The notes under the pieces are model-generated. The model had not been told where the DNA came from and searched no databases. It saw only the letters and a list, made by a program, of their open reading frames with translations. Source: UMGS172 sp045637775 (GTDB lineage Bacteria > Bacillota > Clostridia > Oscillospirales > Acutalibacteraceae). From it: DNA of 14,693 nucleotides. The position numbers and the translations under genes are program-made. Shown piece after piece: positions 6,802-14,693 of this stretch. The DNA lies in assembly GCA_045637775.1 (NCBI GenBank), contig JAZUAC010000064.1, positions 1-14,693 of the forward strand, given 5' to 3'. Within the stretch, counting starts at the first letter, position 1; every line of letters begins with the position of its first letter.

Positions 6802-7653
6802 ATGGAGTCGATTTTGCTAAAAATCAAGCGTTTATATCCCGAAATGGGCAATAGTGAACGCAAAATAGCTGATTGGTTGATTGCCAATTTTCAGGAGATT
6901 ATCGGTCTTTCCATAAACGAGCTTGCAACAAAATGCGGATGCGGTGAAGCCACCATTGTTCGTTTTTCCCGACGTCTGGGTCTTTCCGGTTATCAGGAGT
7001 TAAAGCTTAAAATTGCTCAAGAGTCAGCGAACACGGTTCACGGCGGTGTTTTGGGAGTTGAACAGGATGACAGTTGCTATGATATATTCAATAAGCGCAT
7101 CCGAGACATTGCCGTTGCATTGGAAAACACAAAATCAGTGCTCTCCCCTTCAGAAATCGAAAAAGCCGCAAATATCATCAAAGATGCACGAAGAATCGTG
7201 ATTTTTGGTCTTGGCAACTCAGCATCAATCGCAGTTGACGCCCAGCATAAATTTTTGCGAGCAGGACTAGATGCCATCGCCTACTGCGACAACCACATGC
7301 AGGCCATTGCCGCCTCTCACCTGCACAAAGGTGATGTTGCAATCGGTGTTTCGCATTCAGGTGCTTCTATCGATGTTGTAGATGCTTTAAAAACCGCACG
7401 CGAAACGGGTGCCACCACAATCTGCATCACAAATTTTGGAGAAAGCCCGATCAACGAGTTTTCGGACATAGTTTTGAACACTCGTTCGGATGAAACAAAA
7501 TATTCAATTCTTGCAATGAGCTCACGAATTGCCCAGCTTGCAATTTTTGACGCGATATACACCTACATTGTAATGCACAGTAACAAGGCGGCGGTCAGAG
7601 CTATCAAGGATGCCGAGTCGGCATTGCACAGCAAAAAGTATATAAATCAATAA
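6802..7653 (+). CDS. MurR/RpiR family transcriptional regulator (HTH + SIS domain)
   Basis: The 283-residue protein has the two-domain layout of the family. The N-terminal HTH_6 domain (about 1-77) carries ERKIADWL, SINELATKCG and the recognition helix EATIVRFSRRLGLSGY (49-64). The C-terminal SIS sugar-phosphate-binding domain (about 120-255) carries IFGLGNSA (134-141) and SHSGASIDVVD (184-194). Such regulators sense a phosphorylated sugar and usually repress or activate the adjacent catabolic genes. It is divergent from the oxidase/aldolase operon and shares a 172-base intergenic region that holds both promoters and a 7-bp inverted repeat, so it very probably controls that operon, sensing either the kinase product or another sugar phosphate. 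No terminator is evident after its stop; the next gene has its own promoter. Confidence 0.93.
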   Translation: MESILLKIKRLYPEMGNSERKIADWLIANFQEIIGLSINELATKCGCGEATIVRFSRRLGLSGYQELKLKIAQESANTVHGGVLGVEQDDSCYDIFNKRIRDIAVALENTKSVLSPSEIEKAANIIKDARRIVIFGLGNSASIAVDAQHKFLRAGLDAIAYCDNHMQAIAASHLHKGDVAIGVSHSGASIDVVDALKTARETGATTICITNFGESPINEFSDIVLNTRSDETKYSILAMSSRIAQLAIFDAIYTYIVMHSNKAAVRAIKDAESALHSKKYINQ

Positions 7654-7710
7654 TTTATATTATGAAATATTTCCCAAAAGTTAAGAATTGGTTACAGATT
7701 GCACAATAAC

Positions 7711-7739
7711 TTGATTTAGTCAATATCAAATGTTATAAT
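7711..7739 (+). promoter_or_regulatory. Sigma-A promoter for the DUF6106-nnr-lipoprotein unit
   Basis: TTGATT (7711-7716) and a perfect TATAAT (7734-7739) with a 17-base spacer. The transcript would start near 7746, about 25 bases before the ATG at 7771, with TGAGG at 7756-7760 as ribosome binding site. Confidence 0.75.
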
Positions 7740-7770
7740 TATAAAAAATACGAACTGAGGTAAATGCAAA

Positions 7771-8289
7771 ATGGATACTTTTATAGAACAACTTGTGATT
7801 ATAAAAAACGGACCAAAGGTTAAATTCACCAAAATCAGTATTTGGACCGTTTGTTCGCTGTTAGCATCCGGCTTAATTGTTTTCGCTATCTTCAACCGTC
7901 TTCTTGCAGTCGTGCTGCTGCTTCTTGCCGCTGCGGCTTTTTTCTGTGCATGGTATATGTGCGGTCAGTTGAACAATGAATTTGAATATATCATAACTAA
8001 TCGCGAAATCGACATTGACCGTATCGTCAATAAGAAAAAACGTATGAGAATGGCGAATTTTGATTGTTCGGATATCGAAAACATTGAGAAATATGACCCT
8101 AACAAGCATTTTTCCAAAAGACCTGACGGAAAGAACGTGTATTTTGGTTGTACACCTGATGAGGATTCTCTTGCATTCACTGTAAGACATCCTAAAAAAG
8201 GATTTTACATACTTGTATTATCACCCAACGAGGAATTTAGAAATGCAGTAAGGAAATATGTTGCATATGATCTGAAAAAGAAGATATAA
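7771..8289 (+). CDS. DUF6106-like small membrane protein
   Basis: The 172-residue protein has a short N-terminal segment (MDTFIEQLVIIKN), two closely spaced hydrophobic helices (about 22-41 and 43-65) forming a likely membrane hairpin, then a roughly 105-residue soluble, charged domain beginning NEFEYIITNREIDIDRI. The layout matches what I recall of DUF6106, a clostridial family of unknown function; YIIT-x-E-IDIDRI resembles a PH-like strand pattern, but that is a weak impression. It has its own promoter and is followed after 13 bases by the NAD(P)HX repair gene, so they are co-transcribed. No catalytic motif is visible. The family name is recalled rather than tested. Confidence 0.75.
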   Translation: MDTFIEQLVIIKNGPKVKFTKISIWTVCSLLASGLIVFAIFNRLLAVVLLLLAAAAFFCAWYMCGQLNNEFEYIITNREIDIDRIVNKKKRMRMANFDCSDIENIEKYDPNKHFSKRPDGKNVYFGCTPDEDSLAFTVRHPKKGFYILVLSPNEEFRNAVRKYVAYDLKKKI

Positions 8290-8302
8290 TCAGGAGGATT
8301 TT

Positions 8303-9838
8303 ATGGTACTCACCGCGGAACAAACGAGGATTGTTGAAGCAAAGTCGGTAGAGCTCGGCATGAGTTGGTTGCGACTTATGGAAAACGCCGGTTCAGCCGC
8401 CGCAAAACTTATACGCGACAACTATAACCTGGAAAATAAAAAAGTTGTTATCGTCTGCGGAAAAGGCAATAACGGAGGCGACGGTTATGTTATTGCCCGA
8501 AAATTAGTTGAAAACAAAGCTCAGATTCGTGTCATTTCGATAGACTCACCTTCTACACCGAGCGCTATTGAAATGGCATCAAAAATACATAATTTAAATA
8601 TCAGACCTGTTGATTACATCAGCTATGACAATCTTTGCAAACAATATATAGCAGATGCTGATATTATTGTTGACGCTATTTTCGGAACCGGTTTTAAGGG
8701 TGAACCCGAAGGTGTTTATTGTGATGTTATTCGTACTATCAATCAAACCAATGCGATAAAGGTGTCTATTGATGTACCAAGCGGAATTAACAGTGACAGC
8801 GGTTTAGTCAATTCGGTATTCGTTAATGCTGATTTAACAATAACTTTTGCAACGCACAAACCATGCCATCTTCTATTCCCTGCCGCAGATTATTGCGGTA
8901 AAGTTATGGTAGCTTCTATCGGTATGCCCGATGAGGTTTTCTCTTATGTTGACCCTATAATGCACGTTGTAACCACGCAAGAAGTTTGCTTGGCTCTTCC
9001 TGTAAGACAGCAAAGCTGCCATAAAGGAGAATGCGGAACAGCCGCTTTGCTTTGCGGTTCAAAAGGTTATTCAGGCGCAGCGGTCATTGCAGGTAAAGCA
9101 TGCGTAAAAAGCGGTGTTGGCATTGCCAACATGATCATTCCTGAAAGTATATACCACATTGTTGCTTCTTCGCTACACGAGGCTGTTTGCACAATATATA
9201 ACGATAATAACCCCAATTCTATATGTAACGAAGAAACAGAAAACATCATTGATACTATTGACCGTTGTTCCGCAGCACTGTTAGGTTGCGGATTGGGACA
9301 AAGCAAGCACTCAAAATATACTTTGACCGAGATTTTAAAAAATTGCAGTTGCCCGATAGTTATTGACGCTGACGGAATAAACTTATTGTCCGACTGCATA
9401 GAATTAATCAGACAGTATACCAATGATGTTATTCTGACACCGCACCCCAAGGAGGCCTCGCGTATTCTCAACTGCAGTGTTGAAGAAATACAAAAAGACC
9501 GACTGAACGCCGCTAAAAAAATAGCTTCATTCACAGGCGCAATAACCGTGCTTAAAGGTTCCAAAACCTTGATCGCTCTGCCAGACGGAATTGTCTATGT
9601 TGTAACCGACGGCAACCCGGGCATGGCTACCGCAGGAACCGGCGATATGCTTGCCGGTATGGTTGTAAGTTTTTTAGCGCAAGGTATGTCAAGTGCCGAT
9701 GCCGCTGTATGTGCAGTTAAAATTCATGCCCTTTCCGGCGACAGCGCACTTAAAGACAGTTCTGTGCTTTCTTTAACACCAACCGACATGATTGATGTCT
9801 TACCCTCTGTATACTGCCGACTTTACTCAGAGAAATAA
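8303..9838 (+). CDS. nnr: Bifunctional NAD(P)H-hydrate epimerase / ADP-dependent NAD(P)H-hydrate dehydratase
   Basis: A full-length 511-residue metabolite-repair enzyme. The N-terminal YjeF_N/NnrE half (about 1-215) has LTAEQ at the start, LRLMENAG (24-31), the nucleotide loop CGKGNNGGDGYV (50-61), AIFGTG and DVPSGIN. The C-terminal NnrD half (about 225-505, ribokinase-like fold) has HKGECG, GCGLGQS, DADGINLL, TPHPKEASRIL and the ATP/ADP-site signature GNPGMATAGTGDMLAG. Together they epimerise and dehydrate the damaged hydrates of NADH and NADPH. AGGAGG precedes the ATG, 13 bases after the DUF6106 gene. The TAA stop overlaps the AAGGTGG ribosome binding site of the next gene. The assignment is firm. 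Confidence 0.96.
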   Translation: MVLTAEQTRIVEAKSVELGMSWLRLMENAGSAAAKLIRDNYNLENKKVVIVCGKGNNGGDGYVIARKLVENKAQIRVISIDSPSTPSAIEMASKIHNLNIRPVDYISYDNLCKQYIADADIIVDAIFGTGFKGEPEGVYCDVIRTINQTNAIKVSIDVPSGINSDSGLVNSVFVNADLTITFATHKPCHLLFPAADYCGKVMVASIGMPDEVFSYVDPIMHVVTTQEVCLALPVRQQSCHKGECGTAALLCGSKGYSGAAVIAGKACVKSGVGIANMIIPESIYHIVASSLHEAVCTIYNDNNPNSICNEETENIIDTIDRCSAALLGCGLGQSKHSKYTLTEILKNCSCPIVIDADGINLLSDCIELIRQYTNDVILTPHPKEASRILNCSVEEIQKDRLNAAKKIASFTGAITVLKGSKTLIALPDGIVYVVTDGNPGMATAGTGDMLAGMVVSFLAQGMSSADAAVCAVKIHALSGDSALKDSSVLSLTPTDMIDVLPSVYCRLYSEK

Positions 9839-9847
9839 GGTGGTTTT

Positions 9848-10342
9848 ACGCGTTTTGTTTACATCATAACTGCACTCATAGTAATGATTTGTCAGTGTGG
9901 ATGTTCAAAACAACGGTATTATGACATTATACCCGTAACAGAAAATATTAAGTGTGATTTCAAAATCGAAAATTCCGACCTTGCGGGCGAATTAACAATA
10001 AATGCCGAAGGTGATTTGTCACTGATTTTTACCTCGCCCGACAATATTAAAGACACAGGGATAAGAATTAAAGAAGAATGCTTTATTATTGAAGTTCACG
10101 GTATTTCTAACCGATACCCAATAAATGAGGCGCCAAAAGATTCACCTGCAATTTGTTTATATGATGCTTTTAATGCATCAAAAAGTATCTCGCCCACCTT
10201 GATTGATGATGTTATCACAGTTAAAGGAAGCTCTGAAAGTTGTGATTTTTCCATGGAAATAAGCAACGCAGGATACATTACAAAAATATCCCTTGGCGAC
10301 CATACAGTCTTTTTGTTCAGCAATCATGTTGCGATAAAATAA
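9848..10342 (+). CDS. Small putative lipoprotein with apparent ACG start codon
   Basis: No function recognised. The open frame extends upstream of its first ATG (9884) to the TAA at 9836. In that extension AAGGTGG (9837-9843) is followed four bases later by ACG (9848), giving 164 residues beginning (M)RFVYIITALIVMICQCGCS. That is a classic short lipoprotein signal: one arginine, a hydrophobic core, then a Cys cluster; C19 after G18 is the likeliest lipidation site although Q16 at -3 is unusual. The ATG at 9884 has no ribosome binding site and would remove most of the signal. The mature part is beta-rich, with an early KCDFKIENSDLAGELTI strand pair, reminiscent of LolA-like clostridial lipoproteins. 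Either ACG initiates weakly, or an ATG was lost by mutation or misread. Bases 9884-10342 are the conservative call. Confidence 0.65.
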   Translation, partial: TRFVYIITALIVMICQCGCSKQRYYDIIPVTENIKCDFKIENSDLAGELTINAEGDLSLIFTSPDNIKDTGIRIKEECFIIEVHGISNRYPINEAPKDSPAICLYDAFNASKSISPTLIDDVITVKGSSESCDFSMEISNAGYITKISLGDHTVFLFSNHVAIK

Positions 10343-10351
10343 ACAAACTCT

Positions 10352-10412
10352 AACCGAGTCGAGAAAATACTGTTGAGGATTTGCGCTCAACCGGTTTTCT
10401 TAACTCGGTTTT
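10352..10412 (+). terminator. Long hairpin terminator after the lipoprotein gene
   Basis: AACCGAGT (10352-10359) pairs with ACTCGGTT (10403-10410); after a C-A mismatch GAGAAAA (10361-10367) pairs with TTTTCTT (10395-10401), and after a small internal loop GTTGAG (10372-10377) pairs with CTCAAC (10386-10391), closing an 8-base loop. A TTTT tail and further AT-rich DNA follow. It ends the unit begun at 7711 and separates it from the promoter at 10438. Confidence 0.8.
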
Positions 10413-10437
10413 AATTTAAATTTAACATTCAAATGTA

Positions 10438-10466
10438 TTGAAAAATTTTGTAAAATGCATTATAAT
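10438..10466 (+). promoter_or_regulatory. Sigma-A promoter for the dehydratase/activase pair
   Basis: TTGAAA (10438-10443) and a perfect TATAAT (10461-10466) with a 17-base spacer. The transcript would start near 10473, about 44 bases before the ATG at 10517, with GGAGG at 10506-10510 as ribosome binding site. Confidence 0.75.
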
Positions 10467-10516
10467 TACATAGTTAATATAATTAGTTTGTCGTTTCTTA
10501 CAATCGGAGGTCAGAG

Positions 10517-11752
10517 ATGTCTGTCGAATTTACAAAAGAAATGAAAAATGAATATACGATACTTGTACCGGATATATTCCCTACACATATGGATCTTTTA
10601 AAGGAAGTATTCGCAATGTACGGGTATAATGTTGAGGTATTGCATTACGAAGGCCAAAAGGTTATCGATTGCGGACTTCGCTATATACATAACGATATGT
10701 GCTACCCTGCCATTTGCTCGGTAGGACAGCTTTTGTATGCCTTAAAATGCGGCGACTATAATCCTCACAAGGTTGCACTTTTACAATTCCAAACAGGCGG
10801 CGGATGCCGTGCATCTAATTACATCTGGCTTTTGCGAAAAGCGCTCAAAAACATGGATATGGATTATGTTCCGGTTATTTCTCTTTCTTTCAGCGGAATG
10901 GAAAAACAGAGCGGTTTCAAGATAAAACCCACCATGCTTTTAAAAGGTATAATGGCTGTTATGTACGGCGATATGATAATGCTTCTCCGTAATCAGATTC
11001 AGCCTTATGAAACCCAAAAAGGCACAACTGCTGAAATGGTTGACAAATGGAATAAAGAGCTTATCCGTCAGTTTAAGAAAAACCGTGGATTGGTTGGCAG
11101 AAGTGTTAAGCGTAATCTCAAAAAAATGGTTGACGATTTCTGTTCTATTCCGGTAGAACGAACCAAAAAAACTAAAGTCGGCATCGTTGGTGAGATATAT
11201 GTAAAGTATTCTCAGTTTGGCAACAACGGACTTGAGACGTTTTTAGCTTCGGAAAACTGTGAGTTTATGGTGCCGGGTGTTATTGGCTTTATTCAATACT
11301 GTTTTGCAGGCAGTGATATCGATAGAAAATATTACGGTAAAAACTCAAAAAGTTCATTCACAAAAATTGCCTTTAAGCTCATTGGAAAACTAGAAAAATA
11401 TCTTCTCGAGGCTTTGAAGGATCATCCGGAGATAATTGCTCCCTACCCATTTGAAAAACTGGAAGAGCTTGCAGATAAAGTGCTTGACCGCGGTGTCAGT
11501 ATGGGAGAAGGTTGGCTTTTACCTGCCGAAATGGCTGAACTTATCGAAAAGGGTTATAACAACATCGTTTGTGCACAGCCTTTTGGCTGTCTCCCTAATC
11601 ACATTGTAGGCAAGGGTGTTATTAGGACCTTAAAAGAGCTTTATCCCAACGCCAATATCTGTCCTGTTGATTACGATGCAGGCGCTTCAAAGGTCAATCA
11701 GGAAAACCGCATAAAGCTTATGCTTTCGGTGGAAAGAGAGGAGCAAAAATGA
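10517..11752 (+). CDS. 2-hydroxyacyl-CoA dehydratase-like protein (COG3581 type)
   Basis: The 411-residue protein resembles the subunit family related to 2-hydroxyglutaryl-CoA dehydratase component D. Conserved-looking cysteine segments are DCGLRYIHNDMCYPA (51-65, C52 and C62) plus C67, TGGGCRASNY (93-102, C97) and AQPFGCLPNHIVGKG (353-367, C358), which could bind an Fe-S cluster. Family enzymes take one electron from an ATP-driven activase to do difficult reductive or radical chemistry, but members fused to or paired with DUF2229 activases have no proven substrate. Start: ATG seven bases after GGAGG. The gene overlaps the activase gene by ATGA, so the products are probably made in fixed ratio and work together. 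No CoA-transferase or acyl-CoA dehydrogenase gene is nearby, which argues against assuming an acyl-CoA substrate. Confidence 0.88.
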   Translation: MSVEFTKEMKNEYTILVPDIFPTHMDLLKEVFAMYGYNVEVLHYEGQKVIDCGLRYIHNDMCYPAICSVGQLLYALKCGDYNPHKVALLQFQTGGGCRASNYIWLLRKALKNMDMDYVPVISLSFSGMEKQSGFKIKPTMLLKGIMAVMYGDMIMLLRNQIQPYETQKGTTAEMVDKWNKELIRQFKKNRGLVGRSVKRNLKKMVDDFCSIPVERTKKTKVGIVGEIYVKYSQFGNNGLETFLASENCEFMVPGVIGFIQYCFAGSDIDRKYYGKNSKSSFTKIAFKLIGKLEKYLLEALKDHPEIIAPYPFEKLEELADKVLDRGVSMGEGWLLPAEMAELIEKGYNNIVCAQPFGCLPNHIVGKGVIRTLKELYPNANICPVDYDAGASKVNQENRIKLMLSVEREEQK

Positions 11753-14691
11753 AGAGAATAGGACTTGACATTGGCTCTACCACCATTAAATGCGTTGTGA
11801 CCGACGAAAACGGTAAAATTATATTTTCAGACTATCAACGTCATTATTCTAAAATAGCCGAAAGCGCCACCGCGCTTCTCACCCGAATTTCCGAAACGGT
11901 TGAATCGGGTGATGCCTTAATGGCAGTTTCGGGCTCTGCGGGAATGGGTCTTGCCACCGACCTGAATATTCCTTTTGTGCAAGAGGTTTATGCTACGAAA
12001 GTATCGGTTTCAAGACTTTTACCCGAAACAGACACTGTTATCGAGCTTGGTGGTGAAGATGCAAAAATACTGTTTTTAAAGGGCGGCCTTGAAGTCAGAA
12101 TGAACGGTACCTGCGCCGGCGGTACAGGTGCTTTTGTCGACCAAATGGCATCCCTGATGAACGTAACCCCTACCGAGCTTAATGAGCTTGCCAAAGAACA
12201 TGGGAAAATCTACACAATAGCCTCGCGCTGCGGTGTCTTTGCAAAGTCTGACATTCAGCCACTCATAAACCAGGGCGCTCGTAAAGAAGACATTGCCGCG
12301 AGCATATTCTATGCTGTCGTCAACCAGACTATTGCCGGTCTTGCCCAAGGACGTGAGATAAACGGCAATGTACTTTATCTCGGTGGTCCTCTCACCTTCT
12401 TTTCTGAGCTTCGTTCGGCTTTTGACGATGTATTAAAAACAAAAGGAACTCTGCCCGAAAACTCGCTCTATTTCGTTGCTATTGGCGCTTCTATGTCGTC
12501 GACCGCAGAAAAGGTCAATGTATCAGAGCTTATTAGCAAAACTGCAAACTATTCATCCTCGGGCGGTTACCGCGCCTGTGAGCCGTTGTTTACATCTGAA
12601 GATGAATATAAAATTTTCAAAGAACGTCATGAACATGACTCCGACAATATTAACGGAATAACCGAACCCAAAGATAAAATGTATTTGGGAATTGACGCAG
12701 GTTCGACCACCGTCAAGGCGGTTGTTTGTGACGAAAGCGGCAATATTTTCAGGACAAGTTATCTCTCTAATAACGGTAATGCTGTAAGTATGATTAGAGA
12801 TTTCCTCACCCAAATGTATGAGGAATATCCTGATATTAAAATCGTTTCTTCGGCTGTAACAGGTTATGGTGAGGACATTATAAAAAGTGCCTTCGGTGTT
12901 GATTACGGTATTGTTGAAACCATTGCTCACTACACTGCCGCAAAGAAATTCCGCCCTGATGTTGACTTTATTATCGATATTGGCGGTCAAGATATTAAGT
13001 GCTTTAAGATACATAACGGCGCTATTGACAATATTTTTCTTAATGAAGCTTGTTCCTCGGGTTGCGGCTCGTTTTTGCAGACATCTGCAGGTGCTTTAGG
13101 TTACACTATTGCCGAATTTGCCAACATGGCACTGCTTGCCGATAAGCCCGTTGACCTGGGCTCTCGTTGCACGGTGTTTATGAACAGTTCTGTAAAGCAA
13201 GCTCAAAAGGATGGCGCGACTGTTGAGAACATCTCAGCAGGACTTTCGATAAGTGTTGTAAAAAATGCTTTGTACAAGGTCATTCGATGTGCCGACCCTT
13301 CCCTTTTGGGTGAAAACATCGTTGTTCAAGGCGGTACATTCCTGAACGATGCTGTTTTGCGTGCATTCGAAATGGAAACAGGTCGTGTAGTTATCCGTCC
13401 TTCAATAGCCGGTCTTATGGGTGCCTATGGTGCAGCCCTGTACTCTATTGAAAAAGCAAAAAAACACCCTAATCATACATCAAAAATCATTACCGCAGAA
13501 GGTCTTGAAAACTTCCAGCATACTGTCAAAGCAATAGTTTGCAACGGATGCAACAACCACTGTCGATTGACCGTAAACACCTTTGCCGACGGACATAAAT
13601 TCATTGCAGGCAACCGTTGTGAAAAGCCTTTAAAGCTTGCAGAAGCAACCGAGAAATATAACCTCTTCCAATTCAAGGCTGAATTACTAAATAAATACCG
13701 CAACAATGAGGTTGTCGAAGGAAAGCCGACTATCGGTATTCCCATGGCACTGAACATGTATGAATTGTTACCTTTCTGGTACACATTTTTTAAAGAACTT
13801 GGTTTTAATATTATTGTTTCTCCTCCTTCAACCCGTGAGCTTTACACTTTGGGTCAGCACACAATTCCTTCTGACACAGCTTGCTACCCTGCAAAAATGG
13901 TACACGGTCATATTGAGGCGTTGTTAAAAGAAAATGTCGATGCTATTTTCTATCCCAACATGAGTTACAATCTTAATGAGGAAAAGGGTGACAACCACTT
14001 CAATTGTCCTGTGGTTGCATATTATCCTGAGGTTATTAAGGCTAACGTATCAGGACTTTCACAGACAAAGTTTATTTCAGATTTTGTAGGTGTTCATAAC
14101 ATCAAGCATTTTCCCAAGCGCATGGGCGAGATTTTTGAAAAGCACTTCAACACCTTCCCTGCTGATTTACTCAAAAAGGCATCATGCAAAGCTTATGAGG
14201 AATATAATCGCCACATGGCTGAATTAAGAACAAAATGCGATGAATATTTAGAAATCGCAAAGCAAAAATCAATGCCGGTCATCGTTCTCGCAGGTAGACC
14301 CTATCATGTTGACCCTGAAATCAACCACGGCATTGACGACCTTATTTGCAATCTTGGTGCAGTTGTTGTAACCGAAGACAGTTTAAGCCACAAGATCCCT
14401 AAATTCCGTACAACCGTGCTCAATCAGTGGACTTATCATTCAAGACTTTACGCTGCTGCGAAGTATGTTGCCGAAGATACCGAAAACAACATAAACCTTG
14501 TTCAGCTTGTGTCATTCGGTTGCGGAGTTGATGCAGTTACTACTGACGAAACACGTTCTATAATCGAATCGGGTGGTAAAATCTACACCCAAATCAAGAT
14601 TGATGAAATAACCAACACCGGCGCAGTAAAAATAAGACTCCGCAGTTTAATGGCAGTCATCAATGACAAGTCGGTGGCCAAGCGGTCTTAG
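11749..14691 (+). CDS. Tandem BadF/BcrA-type activase with DUF2229 region (COG1924-COG3580)
   Basis: A complete 980-residue protein ending at TAG 14689-14691. Domain 1 (about 1-255): LDIGSTTIKC (6-15), ELGGEDAKI, TCAGGTGAF (121-129) and ASRCGVF; C122 and C161 match the two cysteines that hold the inter-subunit [4Fe-4S] cluster in known activases. Domain 2 (about 312-570): GIDAGSTTVKAVV, DIGGQDIK, ACSSGCGSF (434-442), GSRCTVF with C474, and GAYGAAL. A cysteine group C598-x2-C601-x3-C605 and C624 follows, then a DUF2229-like region (about 660-760, PSDTACYPAKMVHGH) and a C-terminal part with LAGRPYHVDPEINHGI (847-862) and SFGCGVDAV. ATP hydrolysis in the ASKHA domains should drive low-potential electron transfer to the partner encoded upstream. 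The long single-chain form common in Firmicutes is split here. Confidence 0.9.
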   Translation: MKRIGLDIGSTTIKCVVTDENGKIIFSDYQRHYSKIAESATALLTRISETVESGDALMAVSGSAGMGLATDLNIPFVQEVYATKVSVSRLLPETDTVIELGGEDAKILFLKGGLEVRMNGTCAGGTGAFVDQMASLMNVTPTELNELAKEHGKIYTIASRCGVFAKSDIQPLINQGARKEDIAASIFYAVVNQTIAGLAQGREINGNVLYLGGPLTFFSELRSAFDDVLKTKGTLPENSLYFVAIGASMSSTAEKVNVSELISKTANYSSSGGYRACEPLFTSEDEYKIFKERHEHDSDNINGITEPKDKMYLGIDAGSTTVKAVVCDESGNIFRTSYLSNNGNAVSMIRDFLTQMYEEYPDIKIVSSAVTGYGEDIIKSAFGVDYGIVETIAHYTAAKKFRPDVDFIIDIGGQDIKCFKIHNGAIDNIFLNEACSSGCGSFLQTSAGALGYTIAEFANMALLADKPVDLGSRCTVFMNSSVKQAQKDGATVENISAGLSISVVKNALYKVIRCADPSLLGENIVVQGGTFLNDAVLRAFEMETGRVVIRPSIAGLMGAYGAALYSIEKAKKHPNHTSKIITAEGLENFQHTVKAIVCNGCNNHCRLTVNTFADGHKFIAGNRCEKPLKLAEATEKYNLFQFKAELLNKYRNNEVVEGKPTIGIPMALNMYELLPFWYTFFKELGFNIIVSPPSTRELYTLGQHTIPSDTACYPAKMVHGHIEALLKENVDAIFYPNMSYNLNEEKGDNHFNCPVVAYYPEVIKANVSGLSQTKFISDFVGVHNIKHFPKRMGEIFEKHFNTFPADLLKKASCKAYEEYNRHMAELRTKCDEYLEIAKQKSMPVIVLAGRPYHVDPEINHGIDDLICNLGAVVVTEDSLSHKIPKFRTTVLNQWTYHSRLYAAAKYVAEDTENNINLVQLVSFGCGVDAVTTDETRSIIESGGKIYTQIKIDEITNTGAVKIRLRSLMAVINDKSVAKRS

Positions 14692-14693
14692 GA

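Noticed and set aside
7664..7673. Palindrome GAAATATTTC downstream of the regulator gene, sharing GAAATATTT with 6724-6732
   Set aside because: Very AT-rich and only 9-10 bases, so the coincidence is weak; it lies about 40 bases upstream of the next gene's -35 box without clear overlap with any promoter element.
10461..10479. Partial match to the 6687-6705 dyad near the promoter of the dehydratase/activase pair
   Set aside because: Only the GTTAATA half matches; the other half is simply the TATAAT box and the site has no symmetry.

Overview
The window looks like chromosomal DNA of an anaerobic, low- to mid-GC Clostridia member, probably a gut Oscillospirales/Lachnospirales-type bacterium. 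Evidence: strong AGGAGG ribosome binding sites, textbook sigma-A promoters, clostridial families (DUF4867, DUF6106, LacX-type epimerase), an oxygen-sensitive type of 2-hydroxyacyl-CoA dehydratase activase, and an FAD oxidase paired with an Fe-S protein. No mobile elements, tRNA/rRNA genes or CRISPR arrays were seen. No gene-free stretch exceeds about 175 bases.

Left half (1-6629, minus strand): a catabolic operon read leftwards from a promoter at 6686-6714. Order of transcription: FAD-linked oxidase, two-cluster Fe-S partner protein, class II DHAP-type aldolase, PfkB sugar kinase, IolB-type isomerase, a strong intercistronic hairpin, LacX-type aldose 1-epimerase, and a DUF4867 protein running off the left edge. 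Isomerase, kinase and aldolase match the last three steps of myo-inositol breakdown (IolB, IolC, IolJ): 5-deoxyglucuronate to 5-dehydro-2-deoxygluconate, its 6-phosphate, then DHAP plus malonate semialdehyde. The upstream inositol enzymes (IolG, IolE, IolD) are absent here and an FAD/Fe-S oxidoreductase takes the head of the operon. The true substrate may therefore be a related cyclitol, deoxy-sugar or sugar acid.

Control region (6630-6801): divergent promoters for the operon and for a MurR/RpiR-family sugar-phosphate-responsive regulator (6802-7653, plus). A 7-bp perfect inverted repeat lies over the -10 element and spacer of the operon promoter, as expected for its operator. A tandem 10-bp direct repeat sits between the two -35 boxes.

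Middle (7711-10412, plus): a separate transcription unit with a near-consensus promoter, a two-helix DUF6106 membrane protein, the bifunctional NAD(P)HX epimerase/dehydratase (metabolite repair), and a small lipoprotein-like protein whose only well-placed start codon is ACG. It ends in a long hairpin terminator.

Right (10438-14691, plus): a third unit with its own promoter, holding a COG3581-type 2-hydroxyacyl-CoA dehydratase-like protein and, overlapping by ATGA, a 980-residue protein with two BadF/BcrA-type activase domains plus a DUF2229/COG3580-type region. In many Firmicutes these parts form one very long polypeptide. Here they are split and the order is rearranged. The substrate is unknown.
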